NCBI GenBank assembly: GCA_033763995.1
Contig: JANRJL010000004.1
Coordinates: forward strand, 1-64,000
Source of the DNA: GCA-2737725 sp033763995
GTDB lineage: Bacteria; Pseudomonadota; Alphaproteobacteria; Rhodospirillales; Rhodospirillaceae
Length of the DNA: 64,000 nt
Reading direction: 5' to 3'
How positions within the stretch are numbered: position 1 is the stretch's first letter; each line of letters opens with the position of its first letter. Below, in pieces: positions 10,279 through 18,588 of the stretch. Position numbers and translations under genes: made by a program. The notes beneath the pieces were generated by a model that had not been told where the DNA came from, did no database searches, and was given only the letters and a program-made list of their open reading frames with translations.

Positions 10279-10456
10279 GTACGCACTCTGACGCTTTAAA
10301 TCACCATGGTTTCTTGGCCAATGTGGCCGCCACCAACGCTCAAGGCCGTGAGATGGTTTCATCTTTAGAGCGACGGATGGCTACCATACACGTCCCGTAA
10401 ACACTATACACGAATGTGTCATGACCGTGGCCACAAGATGTGGTGCTTGTGATAGT

Positions 10457-10492
10457 GCAAGTTCTTGGGGCGGCGTGTGGCCCCCTGCTTGC
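10457..10492. promoter_or_regulatory. Two-tier hairpin in the metF upstream region
   Basis: Outer arms GCAAG (10457-10461) and CTTGC (10488-10492) enclose inner arms GGGGC (10467-10471) and GCCCC (10480-10484), with an 8-base loop. It ends 29 bases before the metF ATG. It could be a 5' leader structure or an operator. It does not match a SAM riboswitch that I can recognise. Confidence 0.35.
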
Positions 10493-10521
10493 GCGCGCGA
10501 AACTTGAATAGGCGTGTGGAT

Positions 10522-11430
10522 ATGTCGACCGAAGGTTTTACACAATCTCATTTCAGTCCGGCGGCCGTCCCAGGCCAAATTCGGGTGTCGTTCGAGTTTT
10601 TCCCGCCCCGGACCGAGGCCATGTACCAGCAGCTGTGGGCGGCCGTGGAACGATTGGCCCCATTGAGCCCCGCATTCGTCTCGGTCACCTATGGCGCGGG
10701 CGGCTCGACGCGCGAGCGCACCCACGACATCGTCGTGCGCATGCAGCGCGAAAAGGGGCTCAAGGCGGCCGCGCATCTCACCTGCGTCGGCGCCACCCGC
10801 GAGGAAGTCGATGCCGTTGCACGTCACTATTGGCAGTCGGGCATCCGCCACATCGTTGCCTTGCGCGGCGACCCCCCCGAGGGCCAGTCCCGCTACCAGC
10901 CCCATCCGGGCGGCTATGCCTTTGCCGCCGACTTGGTAGAGGGCCTGAAAAAAGTCGCCGACTTCGAGATTTCCGTGGCCGCGAACCCCGAGGGTCATCC
11001 CGAGGCCCCCAGCAAGGCGGCCGATATCGATAACCTGAAGCGCAAGATCGATGCCGGCGCGAGCCGCGCGATTACCCAGTTCTTTTTTGACGTCGATGTT
11101 TATCGCCGCTTTCGCGACCAGGCCGCCGCCGCGGGAATCAAAGTCCCCATTTTGCCGGGGATTTTGCCGGTCACCAATTTTGTCCAAAGCGCCAAGATGG
11201 CGATCAAGTCCGGCGCTTCAGTGCCGCAATGGCTCTACGACCTCTACAGCGGCCTCGAGGAAGACGTTGAAACCCGCAAGCTGATCGCCGCCACGCTCGC
11301 CGCCGAGCAGGTGCGGGCCTTGGCCCAGGATGGCGTGCGCGACTTTCACTTCTACACCCTCAACCGCGCCGACTTGACCTTCGCCATTTGCCACATCTTG
11401 GGCGTGCGACCGCCAGCCAAAGTTGCGTAA
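10522..11430 (+). CDS. metF: 5,10-methylenetetrahydrofolate reductase
   Basis: A 302-residue FAD-dependent TIM-barrel enzyme that reduces 5,10-methylene-THF to 5-methyl-THF, the methyl donor for methionine synthesis. The family signature SFEFFPPRTEAM near the N-terminus carries the catalytic Glu. FVSVTYGAGGST, AHLTCVGA, HIVALRGDPP, DFEISVAANPEGHPEA, ITQFFFDVDVY and GILPV are all conserved. Start ATG 10522 (MSTEGFTQ) is preferred over an in-frame upstream start at 10465, which lies inside the hairpin region. It stands as a single unit; no methionine synthase is adjacent. Confidence 0.96.
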   Translation: MSTEGFTQSHFSPAAVPGQIRVSFEFFPPRTEAMYQQLWAAVERLAPLSPAFVSVTYGAGGSTRERTHDIVVRMQREKGLKAAAHLTCVGATREEVDAVARHYWQSGIRHIVALRGDPPEGQSRYQPHPGGYAFAADLVEGLKKVADFEISVAANPEGHPEAPSKAADIDNLKRKIDAGASRAITQFFFDVDVYRRFRDQAAAAGIKVPILPGILPVTNFVQSAKMAIKSGASVPQWLYDLYSGLEEDVETRKLIAATLAAEQVRALAQDGVRDFHFYTLNRADLTFAICHILGVRPPAKVA

Positions 11431-11522
11431 ACGCGGCGAGGATCCACTTTCGACTCAAAACCTCAGCGAACATCATTTGACCCCGCGACGTGCGTCGGCA
11501 TAAATCCGCCGGGGGAGTCGTC

Positions 11523-12578
11523 ATGGCCAAGCCGGTGTTCGAGCGCGAAAATCAAGCCGCCGACGGGGCTTTGCGCATCATCCGCACGCTCGCGCTCAAG
11601 CCCGAGCCGCTGAATTATTCGGTGTGGTTCACTTACTGCGCGGGCGAGAGCCTGGACCTCAAGGCCGAGCTGGATCAGTACTTCAAGTCCAAGACGCCGA
11701 TCACCACGGATATCAACGAGGCCTTGTTCGCCAAGTATATCGCGCCATCGCTGGCGGCCGTGGCGGACCAGGCCACGCGCCAAAAGCTTGATGACGCCAA
11801 CGACCGCTTGGCCAAGACGCTCAACACCGTCATGACCCTGGTGGCCTCGGCCGGGCAGGGCAGCGAGAGTTACGGCAAGGCCTTGGCGCAGTTCCAGGCC
11901 GAGGTCGCCGCCGTGGCCGACGCGAAGCTGGCGGCGGCGATCAAGGCCATGGTCGGCGAGACCGAGAAGATGGCCAAGCTCAACAGCGTCATGAAGGACA
12001 AGCTCACGGCGGCGTCCTCCGAGATCGACACGCTCAAGGGCGATCTCAATGCGATCCGCCAGGAGGCCTACACCGACGGCCTCACGGGTATCGCCAACCG
12101 CAAGGCCTTCAACCGCCAGATCGACGAAATGACGGCCGCGCTCAAGTCCAAGAGCGGCTATCTGTGCCTGTTGATGACCGACATCGACAAGTTCAAGGCC
12201 TTCAACGATACCCACGGCCACCTGATCGGCGATCAGGTGATCAAGGTCGTGGCCAAGACCCTGGCGCGCGGCGTGCGCGAGGCCGACTTTGCCGCGCGCT
12301 ACGGCGGCGAGGAATTCGCCGTGCTGTTTCCCAACACGCGGCTCAAGGATGCCATCACGATTGCCGAGAAAATCCGCGAATCGGTGAAATCGAAGGACAT
12401 GCAGAATCGCCGCACCGGCGAGAACTTGGGCAAGGTGACCATCTCCATCGGGGTCGCCGAGTATTCCCTGGGCGAGAGCATCGACGACTTCATCTCCAGG
12501 GCCGATACGGCGCTCTATCTGGCCAAGCAAATGGGTCGCGACCGCGTCTGCTCTCAGCTCGATTTGCCGCGCAAATAG
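11523..12578 (+). CDS. Diguanylate cyclase (GGDEF domain) with product-inhibition site
   Basis: A 351-residue protein starting at ATG 11523, with GGGGGAG 5 bases upstream. Residues 1-about 175 are a helical region without membrane segments, similar to N-terminal regions of other soluble GGDEF proteins. Residues about 182-345 are a GGDEF domain with YTDGLTGIANRKAF, the metal-binding MTDIDKFKAFND and an intact active-site GGEEF at 261-265. READ at 252-255, five residues before, fits the inhibitory I-site (RxxD). It should convert two GTP to cyclic di-GMP in the cytoplasm, with feedback control. No sensor domain is recognised. Confidence 0.93.
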   Translation: MAKPVFERENQAADGALRIIRTLALKPEPLNYSVWFTYCAGESLDLKAELDQYFKSKTPITTDINEALFAKYIAPSLAAVADQATRQKLDDANDRLAKTLNTVMTLVASAGQGSESYGKALAQFQAEVAAVADAKLAAAIKAMVGETEKMAKLNSVMKDKLTAASSEIDTLKGDLNAIRQEAYTDGLTGIANRKAFNRQIDEMTAALKSKSGYLCLLMTDIDKFKAFNDTHGHLIGDQVIKVVAKTLARGVREADFAARYGGEEFAVLFPNTRLKDAITIAEKIRESVKSKDMQNRRTGENLGKVTISIGVAEYSLGESIDDFISRADTALYLAKQMGRDRVCSQLDLPRK

Positions 12579-12640
12579 CCGGAATTTTGCCTGAAGCCGG
12601 CTGGTGCGAAATTCGCGCCGACCGCGTATAAGCTGGCCCC

Positions 12641-14917
12641 ATGTCGGACCCCTTTGAACTGGCGGAAACCCCGCCGCCCGCCGCCGCATCACGCGCCCAG
12701 CCGCCCGCCTTGCCGTGGCTCGAGGACCTGAATCCGGAACAACGCCAAGCGGTGGAGACCACCGAGGGGCCGGTGCTGGTGCTCTCGGGCGCGGGCACGG
12801 GCAAGACCCGCGTGCTGACCTGCCGCGTGGGCTACATCCTGGCGCGCGGGCTGGCCAAGCCCTGGCAAATTCTGGCCGTGACCTTCACCAACCGCGCCGC
12901 GCGCGAAATGCGCGAGCGCGTGGCGGGCCTCGTGGGGCCCGTGGCCGAGGCCGTGTGGCTCGGCACGTTCCATGCCCTGTGCGTGCGCATCTTGCGGCGT
13001 CACGGCGAGCTGATCGGGCTGAAGTCCAGTTTCACCATCCTCGATTCCGACGATCAGTTGCGCTTGCTCAAGCAGATCATGGAGGCCGACAACATCGACG
13101 CCAAAAAATGGCCGCCGCAAGCGCTGATGGGCATCATCCAGCGCTGGAAGGACCGCGGGCTCGGGCCCGACAAGGTCGCGCGCGAGGGCAACGGCGATTT
13201 CGCCGGTGGCCGGGCCGTGGCGCTGTACGAAGCTTATCAAAGTCGCCTGCGCGCGCTCAACGCGGTGGACTTCGGTGATTTGCTGCTGCTGTGCCTGACG
13301 CTGTTTCAAACCCAAGCCCACGTCCTGGCCGAGTATCAGGCGCAATTCCGCTACATCCTGGTCGACGAATACCAGGACACCAATGTGGCGCAGTACCTGT
13401 GGCTGCGGCTGCTGTGCCAGACCCATCGCAATCTGTGCTGCGTGGGCGATGACGATCAATCGATTTATTCCTGGCGCGGCGCGGAGGTGGGCAACATCCT
13501 GCGTTTCGAGAAGGATTTCCCCGACGCCAAGGTGGTGAGGTTGGAGCGCAACTACCGTTCCACGCCGGTGATCCTCGAGGCGGCTTCGCATCTCATCAGT
13601 CACAACGAAGACCGTCTCGGCAAGACCTTGCGCACGGGCCGCGACGGCGAGATCGAGCGCGGCGTGCCCATCAAGGTGCGCGGCGTCTGGGACGGCACCG
13701 AGGAGGCGCGCTGGGTGGTCGAGGAGATCGAGGCCTGGCAGCGCAGCGGCCGCCCGCTCAATCAAGTGGCGATCTTGGTGCGCGCTGGGTTTCAGATGCT
13801 GGAGTTCGAAGAACGCCTGATCACCACCGGCGTGCCGTACCGTGTCGTGGGCGGCCCGCGCTTTTACGAACGCCTCGAAATTCGCGATGCCATCGCCTAC
13901 CTGCGCCTCGTGCAGCAACCCGACGACGACCTCGCCTTCGAGCGCATCGTCAACAAGCCCAAACGCGGCGTGGGCGAGTCGACCGTCCAGAAAATTCACG
14001 TCTTGGCGCGCGGGCAGGGCATCTCCATGTTCGAGGCCACGCGCCGCATGGTCGAGACCGACGAACTGCGGGCCCAGATCCGCGCGTCATTGAAAACGCT
14101 CGTTCAACATTTCGAACGCTGGCAGAGCCTCAAGGAGTCCATGTCGCCGACCGAGCTCAGCGCCATGATCCTGGACGAGTCCGGGTACACCGAGATGTGG
14201 CAGACCGACAAGTCGGCCGAGGCGCCGGGACGATTGGAGAACTTGCGCGAGTTCGTGACCGGCCTGGAAGAATGGGACACCATCGGCGCGTTTCTTGAGC
14301 ACGTCAGCCTGGTCATGGAAAACGACGCCCAGAACGGCGAGGACGGCGTGACCCTGATGACCTTGCACAGCGCCAAGGGGCTTGAGTTCGACGCCGTGTT
14401 CCTGCCCGGCTGGGAAGAGGAAATCTTCCCCAATCGCCGCGCGCTCGATGAAGGCGGCCAAGCATCGTTGGAAGAGGAACGCCGCTTGGCCTACGTGGGC
14501 CTCACACGCACGCGTCAAAAGGTGTTCGTGTCCTTCGCCGCCAATCGCCGGGTTTACAACCAATGGCAAGCCAGCTTGCCGTCGCGCTTTATCGACGAAC
14601 TTCCCGAGGGCGTGATCGAACGGCACTCAGACAATGGAATTTACGGCAGCGCCTATGGCACGGGCGGGGGCTTAAGCGAGGGGTGGCGTCAACCGTGGTG
14701 GCGCGACAACAAGAAGCAGGTCGCGCGCGATGCCGATGATGCCGATTGGCAGGTCAACCCGCGCGAGAAAACGGGTGCCCACCGCGTCGGTGACCGCGTG
14801 TTTCACCAGAAATTCGGCTACGGCATCGTCGAAGCGGTCGACGACAGCAAGCTCGACATCGTTTTCGAGAAGGCCGGGCGCAAGAAGGTGCTCGATAGCT
14901 TCGTGGACAGCGCTTAG
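12641..14917 (+). CDS. uvrD: UvrD/PcrA-type superfamily 1A DNA helicase
   Basis: A 758-residue 3'-5' helicase. The Q motif region LNPEQRQAVETTEGP is followed by Walker A GAGTGKT (residues 50-56), TFTNRAAREMRERV, GTFHALCVRILRRH, the Walker B LVDEYQDTN, GDDDQSIYSWRGA, LERNYRST, the motif V region VTLMTLHSAKGLEFDAVFLPG and motif VI EERRLAYVGLTRTRQ. The C-terminus (VGDRVFHQKFGYGIVEAVDD) is the PcrA/UvrD Tudor-like RNA-polymerase-binding domain. Its roles are nucleotide excision and mismatch repair and removal of stalled polymerase. Length and tail fit the family; the choice between the names uvrD and pcrA is a matter of convention. Confidence 0.96.
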   Translation: MSDPFELAETPPPAAASRAQPPALPWLEDLNPEQRQAVETTEGPVLVLSGAGTGKTRVLTCRVGYILARGLAKPWQILAVTFTNRAAREMRERVAGLVGPVAEAVWLGTFHALCVRILRRHGELIGLKSSFTILDSDDQLRLLKQIMEADNIDAKKWPPQALMGIIQRWKDRGLGPDKVAREGNGDFAGGRAVALYEAYQSRLRALNAVDFGDLLLLCLTLFQTQAHVLAEYQAQFRYILVDEYQDTNVAQYLWLRLLCQTHRNLCCVGDDDQSIYSWRGAEVGNILRFEKDFPDAKVVRLERNYRSTPVILEAASHLISHNEDRLGKTLRTGRDGEIERGVPIKVRGVWDGTEEARWVVEEIEAWQRSGRPLNQVAILVRAGFQMLEFEERLITTGVPYRVVGGPRFYERLEIRDAIAYLRLVQQPDDDLAFERIVNKPKRGVGESTVQKIHVLARGQGISMFEATRRMVETDELRAQIRASLKTLVQHFERWQSLKESMSPTELSAMILDESGYTEMWQTDKSAEAPGRLENLREFVTGLEEWDTIGAFLEHVSLVMENDAQNGEDGVTLMTLHSAKGLEFDAVFLPGWEEEIFPNRRALDEGGQASLEEERRLAYVGLTRTRQKVFVSFAANRRVYNQWQASLPSRFIDELPEGVIERHSDNGIYGSAYGTGGGLSEGWRQPWWRDNKKQVARDADDADWQVNPREKTGAHRVGDRVFHQKFGYGIVEAVDDSKLDIVFEKAGRKKVLDSFVDSA

Positions 14918-14961
14918 GGGCTGCAGGGATGATCGACGTTTGCAGCAACGGAAATACGCGA

Positions 14962-15000
14962 CGAGGGCGCTTTGGGGGAGATGGGGGAGGAGCGCCCTCG
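14962..15000. terminator. Long-loop hairpin after uvrD
   Basis: Perfect 10-base arms CGAGGGCGCT (14962-14971) and AGCGCCCTCG (14991-15000) around a 19-base G-rich loop, 45 bases after the uvrD stop. There is no T tract, so it is either a Rho-type boundary structure or a leader element of prmA. Confidence 0.35.
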
Positions 15001-15155
15001 CCGCGGGATTTCCGGCGAACTGAGGGGGAGGGAGTTCAGTCGGGCCGGTTTTTAGCGTCCGATGATTGGGGCATCGAACTATACAAGATACGCAACTGGG
15101 CGCGGGTTGGATCACAGCGCCTCGCCGGCTGCTCGTGGCCCGCCTCGAGGCGCCC

Positions 15156-16085
15156 ATGAAGCCGGTCCGTGTGTCGCCTCAGCTTTTCTGGGCCGTCCGC
15201 CTGGAATGCCCCTTCAGCGACTGCGACCTTTTCGCGAGCGCCCTGGCGGATATCGCCGTGGCGGTGAGTTCCTACGAGGTGAACGAACATGCGCGCCCCG
15301 AAGCGATCTGGGGCGTGGAAGGTTTGTTCGTGGCGGCGCCCGCGCGCAGCGACATTGTCGCGCGGATTGCCTTGGCCGCGTCGGCGGCCAACCGGCCGGA
15401 GCCCGCGGTGCGGATCGAGGAGATCGCGCCGCGCGACTGGCTCAAGGAAAGTTACGCCAGTTTCCGGCCGATCCGCGCCGGGCGATTCTATGTGTTCGGC
15501 GATCACATCACGGCGCCGCCGCCGGCCGAGGCATGGCCCTTGCGCGTCAATGCCAGCACGGCTTTCGGCTCCGGCGCGCATGAAAGCACCTATGGCTGCC
15601 TGCTCGCGCTGGACCGGCTGCGCCGTCTGGCGCCACACACGAGGGCCGTTCGGCGCCGAGCCATGCCGGCCATGCTCGATCTGGGTTGCGGGTCGGGCAT
15701 TCTTGCCATGGCCATGGCCAAGGCCTGGCGCAGGCCCGTGGTCGCCGCCGATATCGACCCCGAGGCCGTGCGCGTGACGACCTACAATGTTCGCCGCAAC
15801 CGGGAGTCGGCTTTGGTGAAGGCGGTCATGAGCGACGGACTGACCGCGCGTGACTTACGCCGCAAGGCGTCGTTCGCGCTCATCACGGCCAACATTCTGG
15901 CCCGCCCGCTGTGCAAGTTCGCGCCGGGCTTGGCGGCGCGGCTCGCGCGCGGCGGATTTCTCGTGCTCGCGGGGCTCTTGTCGCGCCAGGAAGCCATGGT
16001 GATCGCGGCCTATCGGGCGCAGGGGATGCGGCTTTATCGGCGCATTGCCTTGAACGGTTGGTCGACGTTGATCCTCAGGCGCTGA
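15156..16085 (+). CDS. prmA: Ribosomal protein L11 methyltransferase PrmA
   Basis: A 309-residue SAM-dependent methyltransferase that trimethylates ribosomal protein L11. The N-terminal substrate-recognition part includes WLKESYASFRPIRAGRFYVFGDH. It is followed by the PrmA hallmark NASTAFGSGAHESTYGCL. The SAM-binding core has MLDLGCGSGILAMAMAK, VVAADIDPEAVRVT and ITANILARPLCKFAP. Start ATG 15156 (MKPVRVSPQLFW) has GAGG 5 bases upstream. The open frame upstream has no support. The aminopeptidase gene follows after 17 bases, so the two are probably co-transcribed. Confidence 0.94.
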   Translation: MKPVRVSPQLFWAVRLECPFSDCDLFASALADIAVAVSSYEVNEHARPEAIWGVEGLFVAAPARSDIVARIALAASAANRPEPAVRIEEIAPRDWLKESYASFRPIRAGRFYVFGDHITAPPPAEAWPLRVNASTAFGSGAHESTYGCLLALDRLRRLAPHTRAVRRRAMPAMLDLGCGSGILAMAMAKAWRRPVVAADIDPEAVRVTTYNVRRNRESALVKAVMSDGLTARDLRRKASFALITANILARPLCKFAPGLAARLARGGFLVLAGLLSRQEAMVIAAYRAQGMRLYRRIALNGWSTLILRR

Positions 16086-16102
16086 CACATTAGTTTCAGC
16101 TC

Positions 16103-17917
16103 ATGAATCACAGTTCCCCGCAAATGAGGTTTGCCGCCCAGGCCGAGCGCCTGGCGGCCTTGCGCCGGGCCATGGCTGACGCCGGAGTCGACGCCTATTT
16201 GGTCCCGCGCGCCGACGAGCATCAGGGCGAATACGTCGCCCCTTATGCCGACCGCCTGCCGTGGTTGACCGGGTTCACCGGCTCGGCCGGCATGGCCGTC
16301 GTCACCAAGGCCGCGGCGGCGGTGTTCACCGACGGCCGCTACACCATCCAGGTGCGCGATCAGGTGGACGGCAAGCTTTATGCCTACCGGCACTTGATCG
16401 ACGAGCCGCCCCAGGCGTGGCTGGCCGAGAACATCTCATCGGGCATGAAAGTGGGCTTCGATCCACGGCTGCACACGCCGGCGGGCCTGGCGAAGTTCGA
16501 GGAGGCGTGCCGCAAGGCGCAGGCGACCCTCACGCCCGTGGCGGGCAATCTGATCGACCGGATTTGGCGCGATCAACCGGCGCGGCCGCGCGGACCCGTC
16601 CAGATTTATCCCGAGAAATTCGCCGGGCGCACGGCGCGCGAAAAACAGCGGCTGATTTGCGAATGGCTCAAGGCCGAGGGGCACGATGCCTTCCTGTTCT
16701 CGGCCACGGACTCCATCGCCTGGCTGTTCAACATTCGCGGCGACGACGTCGAATTCACGCCCTTGGTGCTGGCTTACGCGCTGCTCACGGCCAAGGGCGA
16801 GGGGATGCTGTTCGTCGATCCGGCCAAGGTCACGCCAGACCTTCCGGCTCATCTGGGCGCCGCGATCAGGTTGGCGCCCTACGATCGCCTCGAGGCCGAG
16901 TTGCCCGGCTGGAAGGATAAAATCTCCTCCATCGCCGTCGATCGCGACACCGGCTCGCGGTGGCTGGTGGATGCAGTGAAGGCGGCGGGGTTCGATGCGC
17001 GCGTCGTGGCCGATCCCTGCGTGCCGATCAAGGCGAAGAAGACCAATGAGGAGCTTGAGGGCGTGCGCGTCGCCCACGTGCGCGACGGCGCGGCGCTGAC
17101 GAAATTCCTGGCCTGGCTCGCGCGCGAGGCGCCCACGGGTCGGCTCACGGAAATCGCCGCCGCCGAAAAGCTCGCCGCCATTCGCGCCGAGCACAATCTC
17201 TATCGGGGTCCCAGCTTCGCCACCATCGCCGGGGCCGGCGGCAACGGCGCCATCGTGCATTATCGCGCCACGCCCGAGAGCAACGCCACGATCAAGCCCA
17301 ACATGATGCTCTTGCTCGATTCCGGCGGGCAGTATTTGGACGGCACCACCGACGTGACCCGCACCGTGATCGTGGGCTCGCCGACGCCCGAGCAAAGGCG
17401 CCGTTTCACCTTGGTGCTCAAGGGCCACATCGCGCTCGGCAGCGCGCGCTTCATCAAGGGCACGACCGGCAGCCAGCTCGACGCCCTGGCGCGGCATGCC
17501 TTGTGGCAGGACGGACTCGATTACGATCACGGCACGGGCCACGGCGTCGGCACGTTCCTGGGGGTGCATGAGGGGCCCCAGCGCATCAGCAAGGTGGGCA
17601 ACACCGTGGCCCTGGAGCCCGGCATGGTGATCTCCAACGAGCCCGGCTATTACAAGACCGGCGAATACGGCATCCGCATCGAAAATCTGGTGTGCGTGCG
17701 CGAGGCACCCGCCCCAGCGGGAAGCGAAAAAACGCTCTACGAATTCGAAACCCTGACTCTGGCGCCCATCGACCTCAACCTGGTCGAGCCCGAGTTATTG
17801 TCGCCTTCGGAGAAGGCTTGGCTCAACGCCTATCACGCCCGCGTGCGCGAGACGTTGTCGCCCTTGCTCGATGTTCCCGTCCGGGAGTGGTTGTCCGGCG
17901 CGACGCGCGCCGTGTAA
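16103..17917 (+). CDS. M24B Xaa-Pro aminopeptidase
   Basis: A 604-residue protein with the three-part layout of the long (eukaryote-like) aminopeptidase P group: two creatinase-like N-terminal domains (DAYLVPRADEHQGEYV, DGRYTIQVRDQVDG) and a C-terminal pita-bread catalytic domain. The metal ligands are visible: Asp in LLLDSGGQYLDGTTDVTR (two), His in GTGHGVGTFLGVHEGP, Glu in ISNEPGYY and Glu in GIRIENLVCV. It removes an N-terminal residue preceding proline, in the cytoplasm. Its stop abuts the stop of the convergent PAS gene with no gap. Confidence 0.95.
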   Translation: MNHSSPQMRFAAQAERLAALRRAMADAGVDAYLVPRADEHQGEYVAPYADRLPWLTGFTGSAGMAVVTKAAAAVFTDGRYTIQVRDQVDGKLYAYRHLIDEPPQAWLAENISSGMKVGFDPRLHTPAGLAKFEEACRKAQATLTPVAGNLIDRIWRDQPARPRGPVQIYPEKFAGRTAREKQRLICEWLKAEGHDAFLFSATDSIAWLFNIRGDDVEFTPLVLAYALLTAKGEGMLFVDPAKVTPDLPAHLGAAIRLAPYDRLEAELPGWKDKISSIAVDRDTGSRWLVDAVKAAGFDARVVADPCVPIKAKKTNEELEGVRVAHVRDGAALTKFLAWLAREAPTGRLTEIAAAEKLAAIRAEHNLYRGPSFATIAGAGGNGAIVHYRATPESNATIKPNMMLLLDSGGQYLDGTTDVTRTVIVGSPTPEQRRRFTLVLKGHIALGSARFIKGTTGSQLDALARHALWQDGLDYDHGTGHGVGTFLGVHEGPQRISKVGNTVALEPGMVISNEPGYYKTGEYGIRIENLVCVREAPAPAGSEKTLYEFETLTLAPIDLNLVEPELLSPSEKAWLNAYHARVRETLSPLLDVPVREWLSGATRAV

Positions 17918-18454
17918 TCACACGTAGTCGACCTTCACGGTCTCGGGTCTCGACGGCGGCGGCAGGAGTTCGTTGGTCTTGTCCGCACTGCGTAGCACCA
18001 GCACGCCAAGAATGTGGGTCAGGCGCGGAGCGTCGTCGCTCAATGGAATGGCGTAGCGAAAGATGGTTCGCGATATGCCCTTGCCCGTGGTGAACGAAGC
18101 CTGAAGCAATTGCGGGCGAGGATCGCGCGCGATCGCGGCGTAACTTTCGACGACCTTGTGGCCGAGATTGGGATAAATCTCGTCGAGATAGCGGCCCATG
18201 GCGTTCTGGGCCATGATGGCGTCCACCTGCGTGCCCGTGAACTTGTAACGAAAGCGCGCGGGCGAACCTGTCACCGTCATGGTGAAGAGATGGGGCACGG
18301 CCTTGGGGATGGCGAAGAAATCGATGTCCGCCAGCGCCGCCATGGCGCGTCCCGCGCGCAGCCGCTCGACGTAATCGTGAACGAGCGAGAGAATGGGGTC
18401 GCCGGCGATCAAACTTCGGGCCCGCGCGCGGTCTATCGTGTCGACAGTCGTCAA
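17918..18454 (-). CDS. PAS-domain protein (PAS_5 type)
   Basis: A 178-residue soluble protein of the alphaproteobacterial PAS_5 group. One domain spans most of the length (RAMAALADIDFFAIPKAVPHLFTMTVTGSPARFRYKFTGTQVDAIMAQNAMGRYLDEI). The RFRYKFTG strand and GRYLDEI helix are typical of the group. It has no output domain, so it probably acts by binding a ligand or partner; function unknown. The start is a TTG with GAGA upstream and is uncertain. A perfect 15-base palindrome lies 64 bases upstream and may be its operator. Confidence 0.85.
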   Translation of the reverse strand: MTTVDTIDRARARSLIAGDPILSLVHDYVERLRAGRAMAALADIDFFAIPKAVPHLFTMTVTGSPARFRYKFTGTQVDAIMAQNAMGRYLDEIYPNLGHKVVESYAAIARDPRPQLLQASFTTGKGISRTIFRYAIPLSDDAPRLTHILGVLVLRSADKTNELLPPPSRPETVKVDYV

Positions 18455-18517
18455 ATCTGATCTCGATCTTTGGACACGCGGGTCGGCTCGGTGCGTGATA
18501 TCGGCCCAAGCACACTA

Positions 18518-18532
18518 ACACGTAATACGTGT
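18518..18532. promoter_or_regulatory. Perfect palindrome upstream of the PAS gene
   Basis: ACACGT (18518-18523), AAT, ACGTGT (18527-18532), inside the gap between ligA and the PAS gene. The size and symmetry suit a dimeric regulator site. It could also be the hairpin of a weak ligA terminator, but no T tract follows. Confidence 0.4.
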
Positions 18533-18588
18533 AGGGGTAAAACGCCCGAATCGATTGATTCCATTAGGAGTTTTGGTCGGCGGTGGGG

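Noticed and set aside
15066..15155. N-terminal extension of prmA from an ATG at 15066
   Set aside because: The extra 30 residues have no family similarity, and the ATG at 15156 has a ribosome site and matches family starts.
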